A stretch of DNA of 64,000 nucleotides from Serratia rubidaea (GCA_901472405.1 LR590463.1:4836001-4900000), one strand, 5' to 3'; shown: positions 48,952 to 59,282, counted from the first letter of the stretch. Notes: generated by a model not told the origin, from the sequence alone. Numbers and translations are program-made.

Positions 48952-48977
48952 AAAAAAGGCGACTTCTCAGTCGCCTT
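48952..48977 (-). terminator. pyrE attenuator in the rph-pyrE gap
   Basis: On the minus strand AAGGCGACT pairs with AGTCGCCTT, followed by six Ts, only a few bases after the rph stop and 54 bases before pyrE. In E. coli the equivalent hairpin ends transcription unless low UTP slows RNA polymerase and the ribosome finishing rph follows closely. Confidence 0.85.
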
Positions 48978-48982
48978 AAAAA

Positions 48983-49699
48983 TTATTCTGCCAGCGCCGC
49001 TTTCTGCGCCTGGAAAATAGTGTCGATGCCCCCTCGGGCCAACGCCAGCAACGCCAGCAGTTCGTCATGGCTGAACGGCTCGCCTTCTGCGGTGCCCTGC
49101 ACCTCGATCATGCGACCATCTTCCATCATCACCACGTTCATATCGGTTTCCGCCGCGGAATCTTCCACATACTCCAGATCGCAGACCGGCTCGCCGTCTA
49201 CGATGCCGACGGAAACGGCGGCCACCATGCCCTTCATCGGGTTAGCCTTCAGCTTGCCGGCGGCGACCAGCGCATTGAGCGCGTCGGCCAGCGCCACGCA
49301 GGCGCCGGTGATGGAGGCGGTGCGGGTGCCGCCGTCCGCCTGCAGGACGTCGCAGTCGAGCGTGATGGTGAACTCACCCAGCTTTTTCAGATCGACCGCC
49401 GCACGCAGCGAGCGGGCGATCAAACGCTGAATCTCCAGCGTGCGTCCGCCCTGCTTGCCCTTCGCCGCTTCGCGGGCGTTGCGGCTGTGGGTCGAACGCG
49501 GCAGCATGCCGTATTCTGCGGTGATCCAGCCTTGCCCCTGGCCCTTCAGAAAGCGCGGTACGCCATCTTCAACCGTGGCAGTGCACAGAACTTTGGTATC
49601 GCCAAACTCAACCAGCACTGAACCTTCAGCGTGTTTCGTGTAGTGACGGGTGAGTGTCAGGGGGCGAACTTGTTGTGGTGCTCTGCCAGCTGGACGCAT
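48983..49699 (-). CDS. rph: RNase PH
   Basis: 238 residues, intact, unlike the frameshifted allele of E. coli K-12. A phosphorolytic 3'-5' exoribonuclease that trims tRNA 3' ends. It begins MRPAGRAPQQVRPLTLTR and has the phosphate-site GGRTLEIQRLIARSLRA and DCDVLQADGGTRTASI. Its intact end supports normal translation-coupled attenuation at pyrE. Confidence 0.97.
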   Translation of the reverse strand: MRPAGRAPQQVRPLTLTRHYTKHAEGSVLVEFGDTKVLCTATVEDGVPRFLKGQGQGWITAEYGMLPRSTHSRNAREAAKGKQGGRTLEIQRLIARSLRAAVDLKKLGEFTITLDCDVLQADGGTRTASITGACVALADALNALVAAGKLKANPMKGMVAAVSVGIVDGEPVCDLEYVEDSAAETDMNVVMMEDGRMIEVQGTAEGEPFSHDELLALLALARGGIDTIFQAQKAALAE

Positions 49700-49882
49700 G
49701 GGGCTTTCTCCGACGTTAAATCATCATTGGCTGCGCATTATACCCAAAATATCGCCGGTTGCAGCAACGCGACGCGATAAGCGCGCGACGCGGCGATCTT
49801 GCCGCATCGTGACGTTATGCCTATCTTGCCTGCGGCGGCAACGCTATAATCGAACCATCATTTCTTAATTCGGGTACGCACA

Positions 49883-50747
49883 ATGATCCGCAGCATGACC
49901 GCCTACGCCCGGCGTGAAATCAAGGGTGAATGGGGCAGCGCAGCTTGGGGAGCTGCGTTCCGTTAACCAACGTTACCTGGAAACCTATATCCGCCTGCCG
50001 GAGCAGTTCCGCAGCCTGGAGCCGGTGATTCGTGAACGCATCCGCGGCCGCCTGACGCGCGGTAAAGTGGAGTGCAACCTGCGCTTTGAGCTGGACCCGA
50101 GCGCGCAAAGCTCGCTGATCCTGAACGAAAAGCTGGCCAAGCAGCTGGTGGAAGCCGCCAACTGGGTGAAAATGCAAAGCGACGAAGGGGAAATCAACCC
50201 AATCGACGTGCTGCGCTGGCCGGGCGTGATGTCCGCGCAGGAGCAGGATCTGGACGCCATCAGCGCCCAGCTGCTGCAGGCGCTGGACGGCGCGCTGGAT
50301 GACTTTATCGCCGCGCGGGAAAGCGAAGGCACCGCGCTGAAAGCGCTGATCGAACAGCGTCTGGACGCCGTCGGTGAAGAAGTGGTCAAGGTGCGTGCGC
50401 AGATGCCGAATATTCTGCAATGGCAGCGCGAGCGTCTGGTGAGCAAGCTGGAAGAAGCGCAGGTACAACTGGAAAACACCCGTCTTGAACAGGAACTGGT
50501 GCTGATGGCGCAGCGTATCGACGTGGCCGAAGAGCTGGACCGCCTGGAGGCGCACGTAAAAGAAACGCGCAATATCCTGAAGAAAAAAGAGGCCGTTGGC
50601 CGTCGTCTCGACTTTATGATGCAGGAGTTCAACCGCGAATCAAACACGCTGGCCTCCAAATCCATCAATGCCGACGTCACCACCTCCGCGATTGAGCTGA
50701 AGGTGCTGATCGAGCAAATGCGCGAGCAGATTCAGAACATCGAGTAA
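49883..50747 (+). CDS. yicC: YicC endoribonuclease-family protein (one extra G)
   Basis: 287 residues when the G run at 49947-49950 is shortened by one, restoring the conserved WGSAAWELRSVNQRYLE. It begins MIRSMTAYARREIKGEW and ends in the DUF1732 part RRLDFMMQEFNRESNTL and MREQIQNIE. Members of this family cut RNA, and E. coli YicC promotes decay of the sRNA RyhB. It is divergent from rph and marks the end of the conserved backbone before the T6SS island. Confidence 0.94.
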
Positions 50748-50784
50748 TCGCGCACTGGCTGGCCTACCGCCGACCACCGCTATC

Positions 50785-50815
50785 ACGGCTTCCGCTCTGC
50801 GGAAGCCGTTTTTTT
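50785..50815 (+). terminator. Terminator after yicC
   Basis: An 11-bp stem (50785-50795 with 50799-50809) and T tract. The minus-strand T6SS cluster ends ten bases further on, so this hairpin is also its border. Confidence 0.9.
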
Positions 50816-50825
50816 ATGCCGCGCC

Positions 50826-51218
50826 TTATGGCGCCAGCATCAACACCTTAAACTGACTGGGCACAATACGCATCCCCACCGTATTGGTGGAGTTCTGCAG
50901 GCTGACGCTGGTCAGCCGGGTGGCCGGCGTGCCCTTCAGCAGGACGGTAAACGATCCGGTGAGGTGGCGCGACGGTCCCATCACCGTACCGGACGCCACG
51001 CCGGTGGCGACGCCCGCGTTATCGCCGTTGGTCAGCGGCGTTACCGTCGCCATATTGTGCGCCGGCATGCCCATAAACAGAATGTTCAGCGCGTTGGGGA
51101 TCGCCGTCGGCCCCATGGCGATATCCGGATAGGGGATCGGCGTCGGCGCGGGCATCGGGGTCAGGCACACGTCCGGAAAGGCCAGATCGACGCCCATCAG
51201 TTGGCAGTTGGCAAACAT
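50826..51218 (-). CDS. DUF4150 (Tox-PAAR-like) T6SS tip protein
   Basis: 130 residues, essentially one domain with no C-terminal toxin. It has the typical MFANCQLMGVDLAFPDVCLTP opening (quoted in part: FANCQLMG, FPDVCLTP), PAHNMATVTPLTNGDNAGVA and SGTVMGPSRH. PAAR-like proteins sharpen the VgrG spike and couple effectors to it. It is the last gene of the minus-strand cluster. In most such clusters a toxin gene or domain follows; here the next feature is the yicC terminator. Confidence 0.9.
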   Translation of the reverse strand: MFANCQLMGVDLAFPDVCLTPMPAPTPIPYPDIAMGPTAIPNALNILFMGMPAHNMATVTPLTNGDNAGVATGVASGTVMGPSRHLTGSFTVLLKGTPATRLTSVSLQNSTNTVGMRIVPSQFKVLMLAP

Positions 51219-51228
51219 CGCGGCCTCC

Positions 51229-51834
51229 TTAGCCCATATGAATCTGTTCTGAATCGACTTTGGTGATCGCTTTAGAGGTAATCACCGTGTTGTGCGCGTG
51301 CAGACGTGCGTAACCATCGGCGCGGATATCCACCTGTCCGGCGCGCACCTGCTCGGTATTGCGGGTATGGCGGAACAGGTTCTGGCTGACCTGGGTCACC
51401 GTCTGCCATACCGACTCGGCGCGTTTGCCCACCATACGGGTCAGGCTGACCCAGGCGGAAAGCTTATCGCCGCTGTAGTTCATCTCGCCGATGTGGCAGT
51501 CCCCTTGCTGCGCCGCCACCTTCAGGGTGGCGCCGCTCAGGCTCAGTTCTCCGGCGCTGCGGATGTGCAGATCCCCCGGCAGCGACAGCTCAGCGCTGCC
51601 TTCATCGGCCCGTTCCAGCACCGCCAGCAGCCACGCCTTGTCAGCCGCCCCGGCGATCAGCACGCTGTCCCCGACCGCCGGGGCAATCAGGCAGCTCGCC
51701 GCCCGGCGGCAGTGCCAGCCGCGGCCTTCACACTCCACCATCAGGCTGCCGTCGGCAAAACAGTGGGTTACCCGGCCAGCGGCCTGCAGCGGCGGCAGCG
51801 CCGCCTGAGCCAGTTTATGATTGATATTGTTCAT
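51229..51834 (-). CDS. DUF3540 protein of the T6SS cluster
   Basis: 201 residues. It matches DUF3540 by the early GRVTHCFADGSLMVEC and HCRRAASCLIAPAVGDSVLI segments and the late TRNTEQVRAGQVDIRADGY. It is regularly found between DUF2169/pentapeptide and DUF4150 genes and probably helps load an effector onto the spike; the molecular role is unproven. The ATG at 51834 follows GGAG; a GTG one codon earlier is possible. Confidence 0.88.
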   Translation of the reverse strand: MNNINHKLAQAALPPLQAAGRVTHCFADGSLMVECEGRGWHCRRAASCLIAPAVGDSVLIAGAADKAWLLAVLERADEGSAELSLPGDLHIRSAGELSLSGATLKVAAQQGDCHIGEMNYSGDKLSAWVSLTRMVGKRAESVWQTVTQVSQNLFRHTRNTEQVRAGQVDIRADGYARLHAHNTVITSKAITKVDSEQIHMG

Positions 51835-51843
51835 CACCTCTCC

Positions 51844-52914
51844 TTAACCGCGGCTTTGGCGCTGAGCGCTCCAGGCTTCGGCGGCCAGTAATTCTTCATC
51901 GTATTCCAGCATCCCCTTGCGATTCGGGATGTGCGCACCGTCCTGACGGGCACGGTGAAAGCGGGTGCGGGAAAAACGGACGTCGGTAAAATCCGCCTGA
52001 CGCAGGTCAGAGCCGGAAAAATCGCTATAGGTCAGATCGCAGAAGCGGAAACGGGTCGCCACCGCGACGGCCTGCTGCAAAATGCTCTGAAACAGCCGGC
52101 TCTGGCTGAAGTCGGCGCCGCTCAGCAGCGCATTGACCATGATCGCCTGATCGAACTGGCTGCCCTGGCACTGGGCGCCGCTCAGATCGGCCTCCATAAA
52201 CAGCGCCTGACGGGCATCGACCTGACGCAGGTTCGCCCGCTGCAGCGAAGCGCCTTTAAAATTGCACTGGGTCAGCTGCGCGCCGCTGAAGTCCGCCTCG
52301 TCAAGGCGGTTATCGGTAAACTGGCAGCCGGTAAACTGCTGGCGGACATAGCTTTTATTACGCTGGTCGCATTCAAAGAACACCACCCGCTCAAAGCTGG
52401 CGCCGTCGAGCTCGACCGCGCGTAAATCAATGCCGTAAAACGTGGTCATCTGCAGGCGGCACTCGGTAAACTGCGCCTTATCAAGCGGCGTTTCAAAGAA
52501 GGTGCTGCGATCCAGCGCGCTGCGGCTAAAACGGCTTTGCTGCAGCTTGCAGCGCATAAACTGGGTGGTATCAAGCTGACCGTCAGAAAAATCGCTGGCC
52601 GTCAGCTCGCAATCGTTAAAGACGCACTCGCGCAGCGCCGTATTGGCGGCCCGTAGGTTCGCCATGGCGCACTGGTTAAACACCGTCTGCGTCAGCTGCG
52701 CCCCGTCGGCCTGCACGTCGTTCAGCTCGCATTCGGTGAACACCGCTTCATGCAGGTTGGCGCCGCGCAGATCGGCGCCGTTTAACGAGACTTCCTGAAA
52801 GATGCCGCCAGACAGGTCGCAGTTGCGCAAGTCCAGCCCATCCAGCACCAGCTCGCTAATCGCTTCACCGCCCTTCACCCGCTGCTGCAGATCCGCTGCG
52901 CCAAGATTGGTCAT
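51844..52914 (-). CDS. Pentapeptide-repeat protein of the T6SS cluster
   Basis: 356 residues almost wholly made of A(D/N)LxX and similar pentapeptide repeats (for example LNGADLRGANLHEAVF, SGADFSQSRLF, FSGSDLRQADF), which fold as a right-handed quadrilateral beta helix. There is no other domain. It overlaps the preceding fusion gene by four bases, so it is translationally coupled. Function is unknown; it may be a scaffold or adaptor for the effector. Confidence 0.92.
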   Translation of the reverse strand: MTNLGAADLQQRVKGGEAISELVLDGLDLRNCDLSGGIFQEVSLNGADLRGANLHEAVFTECELNDVQADGAQLTQTVFNQCAMANLRAANTALRECVFNDCELTASDFSDGQLDTTQFMRCKLQQSRFSRSALDRSTFFETPLDKAQFTECRLQMTTFYGIDLRAVELDGASFERVVFFECDQRNKSYVRQQFTGCQFTDNRLDEADFSGAQLTQCNFKGASLQRANLRQVDARQALFMEADLSGAQCQGSQFDQAIMVNALLSGADFSQSRLFQSILQQAVAVATRFRFCDLTYSDFSGSDLRQADFTDVRFSRTRFHRARQDGAHIPNRKGMLEYDEELLAAEAWSAQRQSRG

Positions 52915-55453
52915 ACTGTTTCTCCGTCACGGCCTGGCAACGTTTTAACCCGTTTGGTCCAGGCGCCGTTCAGGCTGGTTGCATCGTCGGTAATGGCCTG
53001 CGAAAGGTCGGCCCGGAACAGATTGGCGCCGTTAAAACGGGCGCCGCCCAACAGGCTCTTTTGCAAGATGGCCCCCATCAGGTTGGCATCGCTGAAATTG
53101 GCCTGCCGGAAGTCGCTGCGCACAAACAGGCTGCCGACCAGATTTGCCCGGGTAAAATCGGCCCCCTGGCAGCAGGCTTCACTGAGGTCGCTGTTTTCCA
53201 GCTTCGCCAGCGTGAAACGGGCGCCGCGCAGCGGCGTCTGGCGCAGGTTGCACTGCTTCAGGGTAGCGTTGCTAAAATCGGCGCCGTTCAGCACGCTCTC
53301 CGAGGCCGCGGCGCAGGTCACCAGCGTCGCGCCGTCAAACCGCGCCTGCTCGGCGTGGCTCTCTACCCAGGAACAGCTTTCAAGGCTGGCGCCGCTGAAG
53401 CTGGCCGCCTCCAGCGTAGTTTTCATAAAGGTGGTTTTATGCAGCCGGGCAGAACTGAAATCGGGCGCCGGCAGCGTCAGCTCCATAAAGATGCAGCTAT
53501 CCAGCCGCGCCCGCCGGAAACGGCAGCGGGTCAGCCAGGTCTCGCGCAACAGCAGGCCATCCAGCACGGCATCGTCAAAGATACAATCGTCGAACAGCGT
53601 CTGCTGCAGCTGGGTCTCTTTAAAGCGCGCGCCGCTGAAGTCGCTGTGGCAGCACTGGGCCAGCGCCAGGCTGGCGCCCTCCAGATCGCATTCCCGCAGC
53701 GAGCTGTGGTGTAGTTCGCAGCGCGCCAGCATCACCTCGCGCAAACAGGCGCCATCCAGCCGGCTGTGGCTGAGATCGGCACACTCCAGCAGCGCCTGGC
53801 TGAAGTTAGCGCCGCGCAAATCCATACCGGAAAGGTCCGCGCCGGTCAGATCCATACCGCTGAAATCGCCCCCCTGTTCCAGGGTGCGCTGCACGCGGCT
53901 GCGGATGATCTGCGCCAGGTCGCCCTTCAGACGCCGGGCCGGCGGCTGGCTCTGTACCGACATCAGGTACATCTGGTGCAGCGCCGCCTGGCTCTGCGCC
54001 AGCTTCTTCTCGCTCAGGGCGTCCTTATTCTGGTGCAGCATATCCTGCATACGCTGCATCGTTTCCGGTCCCCGGGGGGCGTTTTCATCCTCTGCGGCCT
54101 CGGGGAAGCGGGCCTCCATCTCGCGCTTGCGTTCCTCGGCGTCGAGACGCTGCGCTTCCGCCTGCTGCTCCCAGCTTGTCGATAAACGCCGGCAGTTCAT
54201 CCAGCGGCGGGATCTCCGGCTCTTCAAACGCCGGCAGCAGGTCATCGACGCTGTCGCCCTGGGCCTCCAGCCGTGCCCGATGCTGTTCACGCAACAGATT
54301 GGCGCGATTTTTCATATTGTCGCGCATCGGGCTGGTGCTTTGTTCTATTTCGCTGTCGATCCAGGGACCGATGGCCGCTTCCGGAACCAGGTCCTTTTCC
54401 CGGAAGGCAAACAGCGCGCCGCGCTCTTTATCCATCCGTTGGCTCAGTACCTTGCGATAGTGGCTGATCGAACGGGCAGCGCCGACGCCCTCCAACGCAG
54501 GCATCAGTTGCAACACATCGGCAGCGTCATCTTCGTTGATGCGGGTGTTGCCCTGCCAGATAAGGATCATTTGCTGCAGATGCGGGAAGAACCAGACGGT
54601 GGTGGCGCGCAGCGCGATTTCTTCAAACAGCGTTTCATCGCCGCGCTGACGGTTGATAAAGCAGCGGGCCTGCCACGGCGGCAGCGTGCCCTCCTGCAGC
54701 GGCCGTTCCGGATGCATATTCCAGATGCGCCAGCGCGCCTGAGGAGGCAGCGCATCACGCTCCTGCCACCATTGATCGGGCGAGCGGCGTTAAACACCCG
54801 CCAGTCGATATCCCGGGCAAAGCCGGGGAAATCCTGCTTCAGCCAGCGGGCGTCATATTTTTTACCCATGCGCTTAAAGCGTCGCGGCCACAGCAGATCC
54901 AGCGCGCCAAAACCCGCCGGTTCCGGCTGCTGACCGGCAGAGGTGATGCGCTCATGCATCGATTCGATATTAGGCAACGGACGAAGCTGATAGCCGCCGA
55001 CCGCCACCGGATGCAGGCCAACGCCATGGGGGTTTTCCTCATGCCCTTCACCGCCCCAGGCGCGGCTCCAGTCCAGACGCATCTGTTCAAAGGGCTGCGG
55101 CGGCGTTGCCCGGTCTCCGGCCCAGTAGCGATCGCCATATACCGCCAGGGTTTTGCTCAGACCTTCGATCTCGATACGCGCCGCAACGGCGGTTTTATCC
55201 GACTGGTGATGGCTGTAGGCATAACCCGTGGCCAGAAATTCCGCCCGGGCTTTGGGGATCGCCATATCAATCACCCCCGCCGCTGGTCTGCAGCTCGCTG
55301 GCCGCCAGCTGCCACAGCTCGACTTCCGGCCGCAGCTGCGGCGCCTCCCCCATATCCGCCAGCGCCATCACCGAAACGCCAAGGTGGTTTATGGCCCTGC
55401 CAGCGATAAGGGCGATTTAATACGCTAAGGCGCAGGGGTTTGATAATTTTCAT
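52911..55453 (-). CDS. DUF2169 plus pentapeptide fusion, T6SS effector adaptor (four indels)
   Basis: Read as one gene of 846 codons starting MKIIKPLRLSVLNRPYRWQG. The first 330 or so residues are DUF2169 (DMAIPKARAEFLATGYAYSH, DWSRAWGGEGHEENPHG), then a charged coiled-coil linker (WEQQAEAQRLDAEERKREME), then about 370 residues of pentapeptide repeats. Frame changes are near 55388-55390 (+), 55274-55278 (+), 54778 (-) and 54170-54172 (+). Undoing them gives a continuous protein. DUF2169 proteins act as chaperone-adaptors between effectors and PAAR-like tips, for example in Agrobacterium. No clear Shine-Dalgarno was seen. Confidence 0.88.
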
Positions 55454-55672
55454 CGGAGGGTTTTACCATGCCTGAAATAATCATCCGCTAATCGTTTGCA
55501 TGGAGAATATCATTCTCAAGGTGATAAGTTAACAGAAAAACCATGCGCGACATTCCACGAGATAAAAAATAAATAAACTGTCATATTCAACTTGGCTTAA
55601 CCATTAACGAGAACGATCAACAGCTCACTGTGTTTTCTAAAAACATATGGGGAAAGCTATTGATAAATAACA
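55454..55672. other. Gap upstream of the DUF2169 fusion
   Basis: 219 AT-rich bases between the last array gene and the DUF2169 start. No promoter or terminator stands out; it may be read through from the array. Confidence 0.4.
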
Positions 55673-56061
55673 TCAATAACTAACAGCAACGGGTTTCCCA
55701 GAGTTATCCTTAATAAAGACAAAATCATTTTTACCATTAGCCTTTGCCTGATATACCAATCCCAGTTGATAAGCCGAAAGGGCGATCTGCGGCACGGTTT
55801 CACGGTGTTTTTCCAGCATCCAGACGGCTTGGCTTTCAGGATTCTCTAGCCGTAAGGTCCATCTCAATAACAGGGTTATTGTTAATAAACAGGCCGCTTT
55901 GCTTTAGCGACAGGATAGTAACGTACACATCTGCGCCCTGTTCAATAATCCCCTGTTCACGCCGACGGGAACCCTTGATAACTCTGTTGGCAAAATAATA
56001 ACATACCAAGATAATGGTAAACGTTAATATTAATATTGCCGGCTTCCAGGATAGCCATCAT
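55673..56061 (-). CDS. Array protein, family F (two extra bases)
   Basis: Not recognised. With one extra G removed near 56055 and another near 55851 the gene gives 128 residues. It has a membrane helix (AILILTFTIILVCYYFA), a basic RVIKGSRRR and a beta-rich domain (MLEKHRETVPQIALSAYQLG, KNDFVFIKDNSGK). It is the most divergent member and lacks a clean I-x-Y-x4-P tail. It is last in the array, next to the DUF2169 gene. Confidence 0.7.
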
Positions 56062-56171
56062 TTATCCTTATCGGCAATATTTCCTTTAGCTGGGATAGTA
56101 ACCATACATATCCAACCTGCCAGTAGCACTGGTTTTTATTTCAAACATCTATTATCTATACCACGAATCAT

Positions 56172-56558
56172 TTAATCCACAAGAATCAATGACTTATCAA
56201 GCAAGGCTATTTTTTTCGGATATTCAGGATCGTACTTTATTGTAGTTATATAGCCTTCTTTAAGGGTTTCAATCTCTTTGAAAGTTAAAGGCTTCATTAT
56301 TGTTGATTCAACAAGGTCATCTTCTTTTGTTTTAAACCGGAACGTAAGTTTATAAACAGGTTTATTACCATCCCAACTACTTGTTTGAACTGTATTAACA
56401 ATTTCAGCATCCGTAACCATACCATTTTTTAAAACTGCATCCTGAGAAAAACTATCCTTTAAATATGGGATAAAATTCGTATAGAGGAAGCGTGCCATGG
56501 GGAAAACTCCGAACACCAGCGCGATTATTACCATTATTATAATAAATGCATTGCTCAT
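56172..56558 (-). CDS. Array protein, family B (copy 1)
   Basis: 128 residues, unbroken. An N-terminal helix (IIIMVIIALVFGVFPMA), then YLKDSFSQDAVLKNG, then a beta domain with NKPVYKLTFRFKTKEDD and the shared tail TTIKYDPEYPKKIAL. It is clearly paralogous to the gene at 59283-59671. The tail resembles the DUF3592 style of small membrane-anchored beta domains. Function is unknown; possible T6SS immunity protein. Confidence 0.82.
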   Translation of the reverse strand: MSNAFIIIMVIIALVFGVFPMARFLYTNFIPYLKDSFSQDAVLKNGMVTDAEIVNTVQTSSWDGNKPVYKLTFRFKTKEDDLVESTIMKPLTFKEIETLKEGYITTIKYDPEYPKKIALLDKSLILVD

Positions 56559-56604
56559 TTTACTTTCCGCAATTATATTCCCAATTCTTTTTCATACAAA
56601 GACA

Positions 56605-56971
56605 CTATTTATCCAATGGGGATTTTATTTTTATCTTGATTTTTTTAGGATCAACCCTTGAATATGTCAATGGTATTGAATCACCTTTTTTATATTCTGT
56701 TAGTTTCGTTACATCAATAACTGCCCTGCCTTCACTTGTAATGATTTTTTTATCAAAAGTATTAAACCTAACTGTAATCAAAACGTTAACAAACGCAGAG
56801 TTTTCGCCACTTGAACTTCTTATCGAAACAATCTCTCCTTGTGTATCAACGGCATCTTGTGGACTAATTTTAACCCCACTCCCTCCCACGAATTAGTGCA
56901 TATACAAAAAAAACCATGGCGATGAAAGATATAGCCAATAAAGGGTAAGTTGTAAAATAAGAAATATTCAT
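56605..56971 (-). CDS. Array protein, family E (copy 3; one extra base)
   Basis: A hydrophobic N-terminus (YPLLAISFIAMVFFVYALI) is in one frame and the beta domain (INVLITVRFNTF-like stretch, then DSIPLTYSRVDPKKIKI) is in another. Removing one G from the run at 56885-56887 joins them into 121 residues, the size of its paralogues. The tail fits the shared module. Function is unknown. Confidence 0.75.
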
Positions 56972-57033
56972 TTTTAACCATTAGAAAAGTCAGTATTAAA
57001 ATTAGTCATGCCACCGCACATAAAAACACACTA

Positions 57034-57399
57034 TCACTTCATTTCAAATGGAGCCAAAAATATTTCCTTTGGGTTATTAGGCATATAATAAATATAAATC
57101 GTATTATTCCTCATTATCTTTACCATATTCTGAGGGGAAATATATTCTTTAGCTGTTGTAGTAACCCGTCCTAAGTCAGTATCAAACTCAATATCCATCT
57201 TAAGCTTTGTATTTCCCGTTCCTGTCGCTCCTATTTTCTCCATATTCAAAATTCTAGCCTCTGTACGAACCCCATCTTTTTTGAATCGGTCATAAGTGGC
57301 ACCAGTTTTATAGCAGTAAGCTATTACAATAATGATAACAACTGCTATTATTAATGTAACCCAAAAATAATCAGGTATAATCCATCCTAAAACCATCAT
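57034..57399 (-). CDS. Array protein, family C (copy 1)
   Basis: 121 residues, intact. Strong N-terminal helix (FWVTLIIAVVIIIVIAYCY), basic RFKKDGVRTEARIL, then NMEKIGATGTGNTKLKMDIE and NMVKIMRNNTIYIYYMPNN with PKEIFLAP. It is a paralogue of 58362-58709, sharing GA(T/S)GTGN and NMVKI(M/L)RNNT. It overlaps the preceding family D gene by four bases. Confidence 0.82.
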   Translation of the reverse strand: MMVLGWIIPDYFWVTLIIAVVIIIVIAYCYKTGATYDRFKKDGVRTEARILNMEKIGATGTGNTKLKMDIEFDTDLGRVTTTAKEYISPQNMVKIMRNNTIYIYYMPNNPKEIFLAPFEMK

Positions 57400-57791
57400 T
57401 TGACTTTATTATTATCAATAATTACTGTTTTCTCTTTATCTCCTGGCACAAATTTAACAACCAATTTTTTCCCCATACGATAATCATCCAGCATCAACGG
57501 ATTAACCAAATGTGTTGTTCTTACTTCAAAAGAAATGTCATCAGGTCCTGTCACACTAATTGTTAAATCAAGACTTTTCTTCTTTTTCACAAGAACATCC
57601 TGAAGTTCAGGTGTTAAATTTGAACTTATAATAACAGCTGTTCCCTGGATGCCATTTCTTCTTGCTTCTTCTTGATTTCTTTCCATTGTAATGCGTTGAT
57701 AATTATCCTGAACAAATGAATACAAGTAATATAACCCAAGCATAATCATAATAGCCAAGACAACATAGGCAAACCATGATCTTTCAGTCAT
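57396..57791 (-). CDS. Array protein, family D
   Basis: 131 residues from ATG at 57791; a six-codon longer start exists. Helix FAYVVLAIMIMLGLYYLY, then a charged stretch (ERNQEEARRNGIQGTAVII) and a beta domain ending KKLVVKFVPGDKEKTVII. It is the only member of its family here and only loosely follows the shared tail. It is translationally coupled to the family C gene downstream. Confidence 0.78.
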   Translation of the reverse strand: MTERSWFAYVVLAIMIMLGLYYLYSFVQDNYQRITMERNQEEARRNGIQGTAVIISSNLTPELQDVLVKKKKSLDLTISVTGPDDISFEVRTTHLVNPLMLDDYRMGKKLVVKFVPGDKEKTVIIDNNKVK

Positions 57792-57840
57792 AGGACTTAA
57801 TGAAATCAAACATAAATAGCCTTTACCAGATAATAATTAA

Positions 57841-58225
57841 TTACTTTCGCTTGAAATCTTTCATCGCATCCCTCATATTCAACATGTTTTTTGATGGTTC
57901 ATTTCTGGCATAAACAATAGGTATCCCGGATCCCACTTGATATTTTTGTAAATCCATTGTTTTAATGTTTATTAGTTCATCATCCTTTTCAAAAGTATCC
58001 CCATTTTCTGTTGTGAAGCGGTAACCAACATGGATACTAACAATGCCAATATTTGATGGAGTCCCGGGGGTAATATCTACGATAGTTGCTTCAGTATAAC
58101 ATGGATTATTCAGTATCTCTTTTTCAACAGTCTTACTTATACGGTTTTCTGACAAGGGAATAACCTATTGCAATAATAACGAATGCTACAATTATAATAT
58201 GTATAAATTTAATAATGAAATCCAT
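57841..58225 (-). CDS. Array protein, family E (copy 1; one extra base)
   Basis: Removing one A from the run at 58145-58148 joins a membrane helix (FIHIIIVAFVIIAIGYSLV) to the soluble part, giving 127 residues. The domain includes ATIVDITPGTPSNIGIVSIH and the tail SGIPIVYARNEPSKNML. AGGAAAG precedes the ATG. It is paralogous to the genes at 56605 and 58802. Confidence 0.78.
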
Positions 58226-58361
58226 ACTTTCCTAATCTTAATGGGGAAGCTCTGTATTATGCAATAAGTTCGGAGAAATTCTCATTTCAATACTTACGCA
58301 TACAAATATAAGGATAAACTGAAACTTATCGCTTTCCAATTCCCAGAAGGTGAGATCACTA

Positions 58362-58709
58362 TCACTCCATATCCCCAGGAACCAGATAAACTTTTTCGGG
58401 ATCTTCAGGTAGGTAATACAAGGCAACCGTATTATTCCTCAAGATTTTTACCATATCTTCTGGTGTGAAGAAACGTTTAGCATGGGTTATAACAATGCCA
58501 TCATTAGTTGGAAACTCTAACTCCATATAGAATTTCATGTTCCCAGTCCCAGATGCCCCGATGTTTTTTTTATTAATAATTTTTGCTTCAATCTTTATAC
58601 CTTCAGCTCTGTATTTTTTATCATCAGAACTAGATTTAAATATAATGTATATAACCCACCCAATAAGAAAAATGCTAAAAATTGTAGCCCATAGCGCTGA
58701 GTCAGTCAT
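58362..58709 (-). CDS. Array protein, family C (copy 2)
   Basis: 115 residues, intact. Helix WATIFSIFLIGWVIYIIF, basic KKYRAEGIKIEAKIINKKN, then GASGTGNMKFYMELEFP and MVKILRNNTVALYYLPEDPEKVYLVP. It is a close relative of 57034-57399. About 136 AT-rich bases follow before the next stop codon, with nothing recognisable in them. Confidence 0.82.
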   Translation of the reverse strand: MTDSALWATIFSIFLIGWVIYIIFKSSSDDKKYRAEGIKIEAKIINKKNIGASGTGNMKFYMELEFPTNDGIVITHAKRFFTPEDMVKILRNNTVALYYLPEDPEKVYLVPGDME

Positions 58710-58801
58710 TTATAACTCCTATGGTATATATTTATCCCCACGACATTTAAATTTATTATCCTTCGTTACTCAAACTTATTATTCAAACATCAGGACATTC
58801 A

Positions 58802-59168
58802 TTATCTCTTCAAACTTGCGTGATAGTAATCGATTTTACTATATTTTTGGTTGACACGATAATATACAATGGGTATTTCCTTACCAACATAATACTCATC
58901 AAGGTCCGTAGTGTCGATATTTAGCGTCTGATTATCTTTAGTATAATTAATATTATTGGCAGAAAATGTGTAAGTCATCACTATATCCAATTTCCCAAGA
59001 TCATTCGGTGCTCTAGGAAAATACTTTACGATATGTGCCACAGAATAAACAGGATCTTTTTTTATCATCAAATGCAAAATATAACCTTGAAAAAAAATAA
59101 ATGACAAAAAATATTAATATCGCAAAAAACACCCCCCATCCGAAAATTTCTGAAAATTTCCCCATCAT
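58802..59168 (-). CDS. Array protein, family E (copy 2; one extra base)
   Basis: A T run at about 59057-59063 (A run on the coding strand) is one base too long. Corrected, the protein has 121 residues: helix GWGVFFAILIFFVIYFFS, linker AFDDKKDPVYSVAHIVKYF, then TYTFSANNINYTKDNQTLNI and tail KEIPIVYYRVNQKYSKI. Two adjacent ATGs (59168, 59165) are possible; AGGAA favours the second. Confidence 0.75.
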
Positions 59169-59282
59169 GTTCCTCATGCTATTATATTAAATTGTTTTTA
59201 TTAAAGACGTTAAGGGAGATAAAGTTTATAATAACATATACTATTGATAGATATAAGACCAAATACTCATTTCACGCATTGA

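Noticed and set aside
52954..54933. 659-codon plus-strand open frame opposite the pentapeptide genes
   Set aside because: An artefact of the regular pentapeptide repeats read on the other strand; Arg/Ser/Leu-rich without domains.
58238..58426. 62-codon minus-strand frame overlapping family C copy 2
   Set aside because: No start with a ribosome binding site, no helix-plus-module plan, and it mostly overlaps a better gene.
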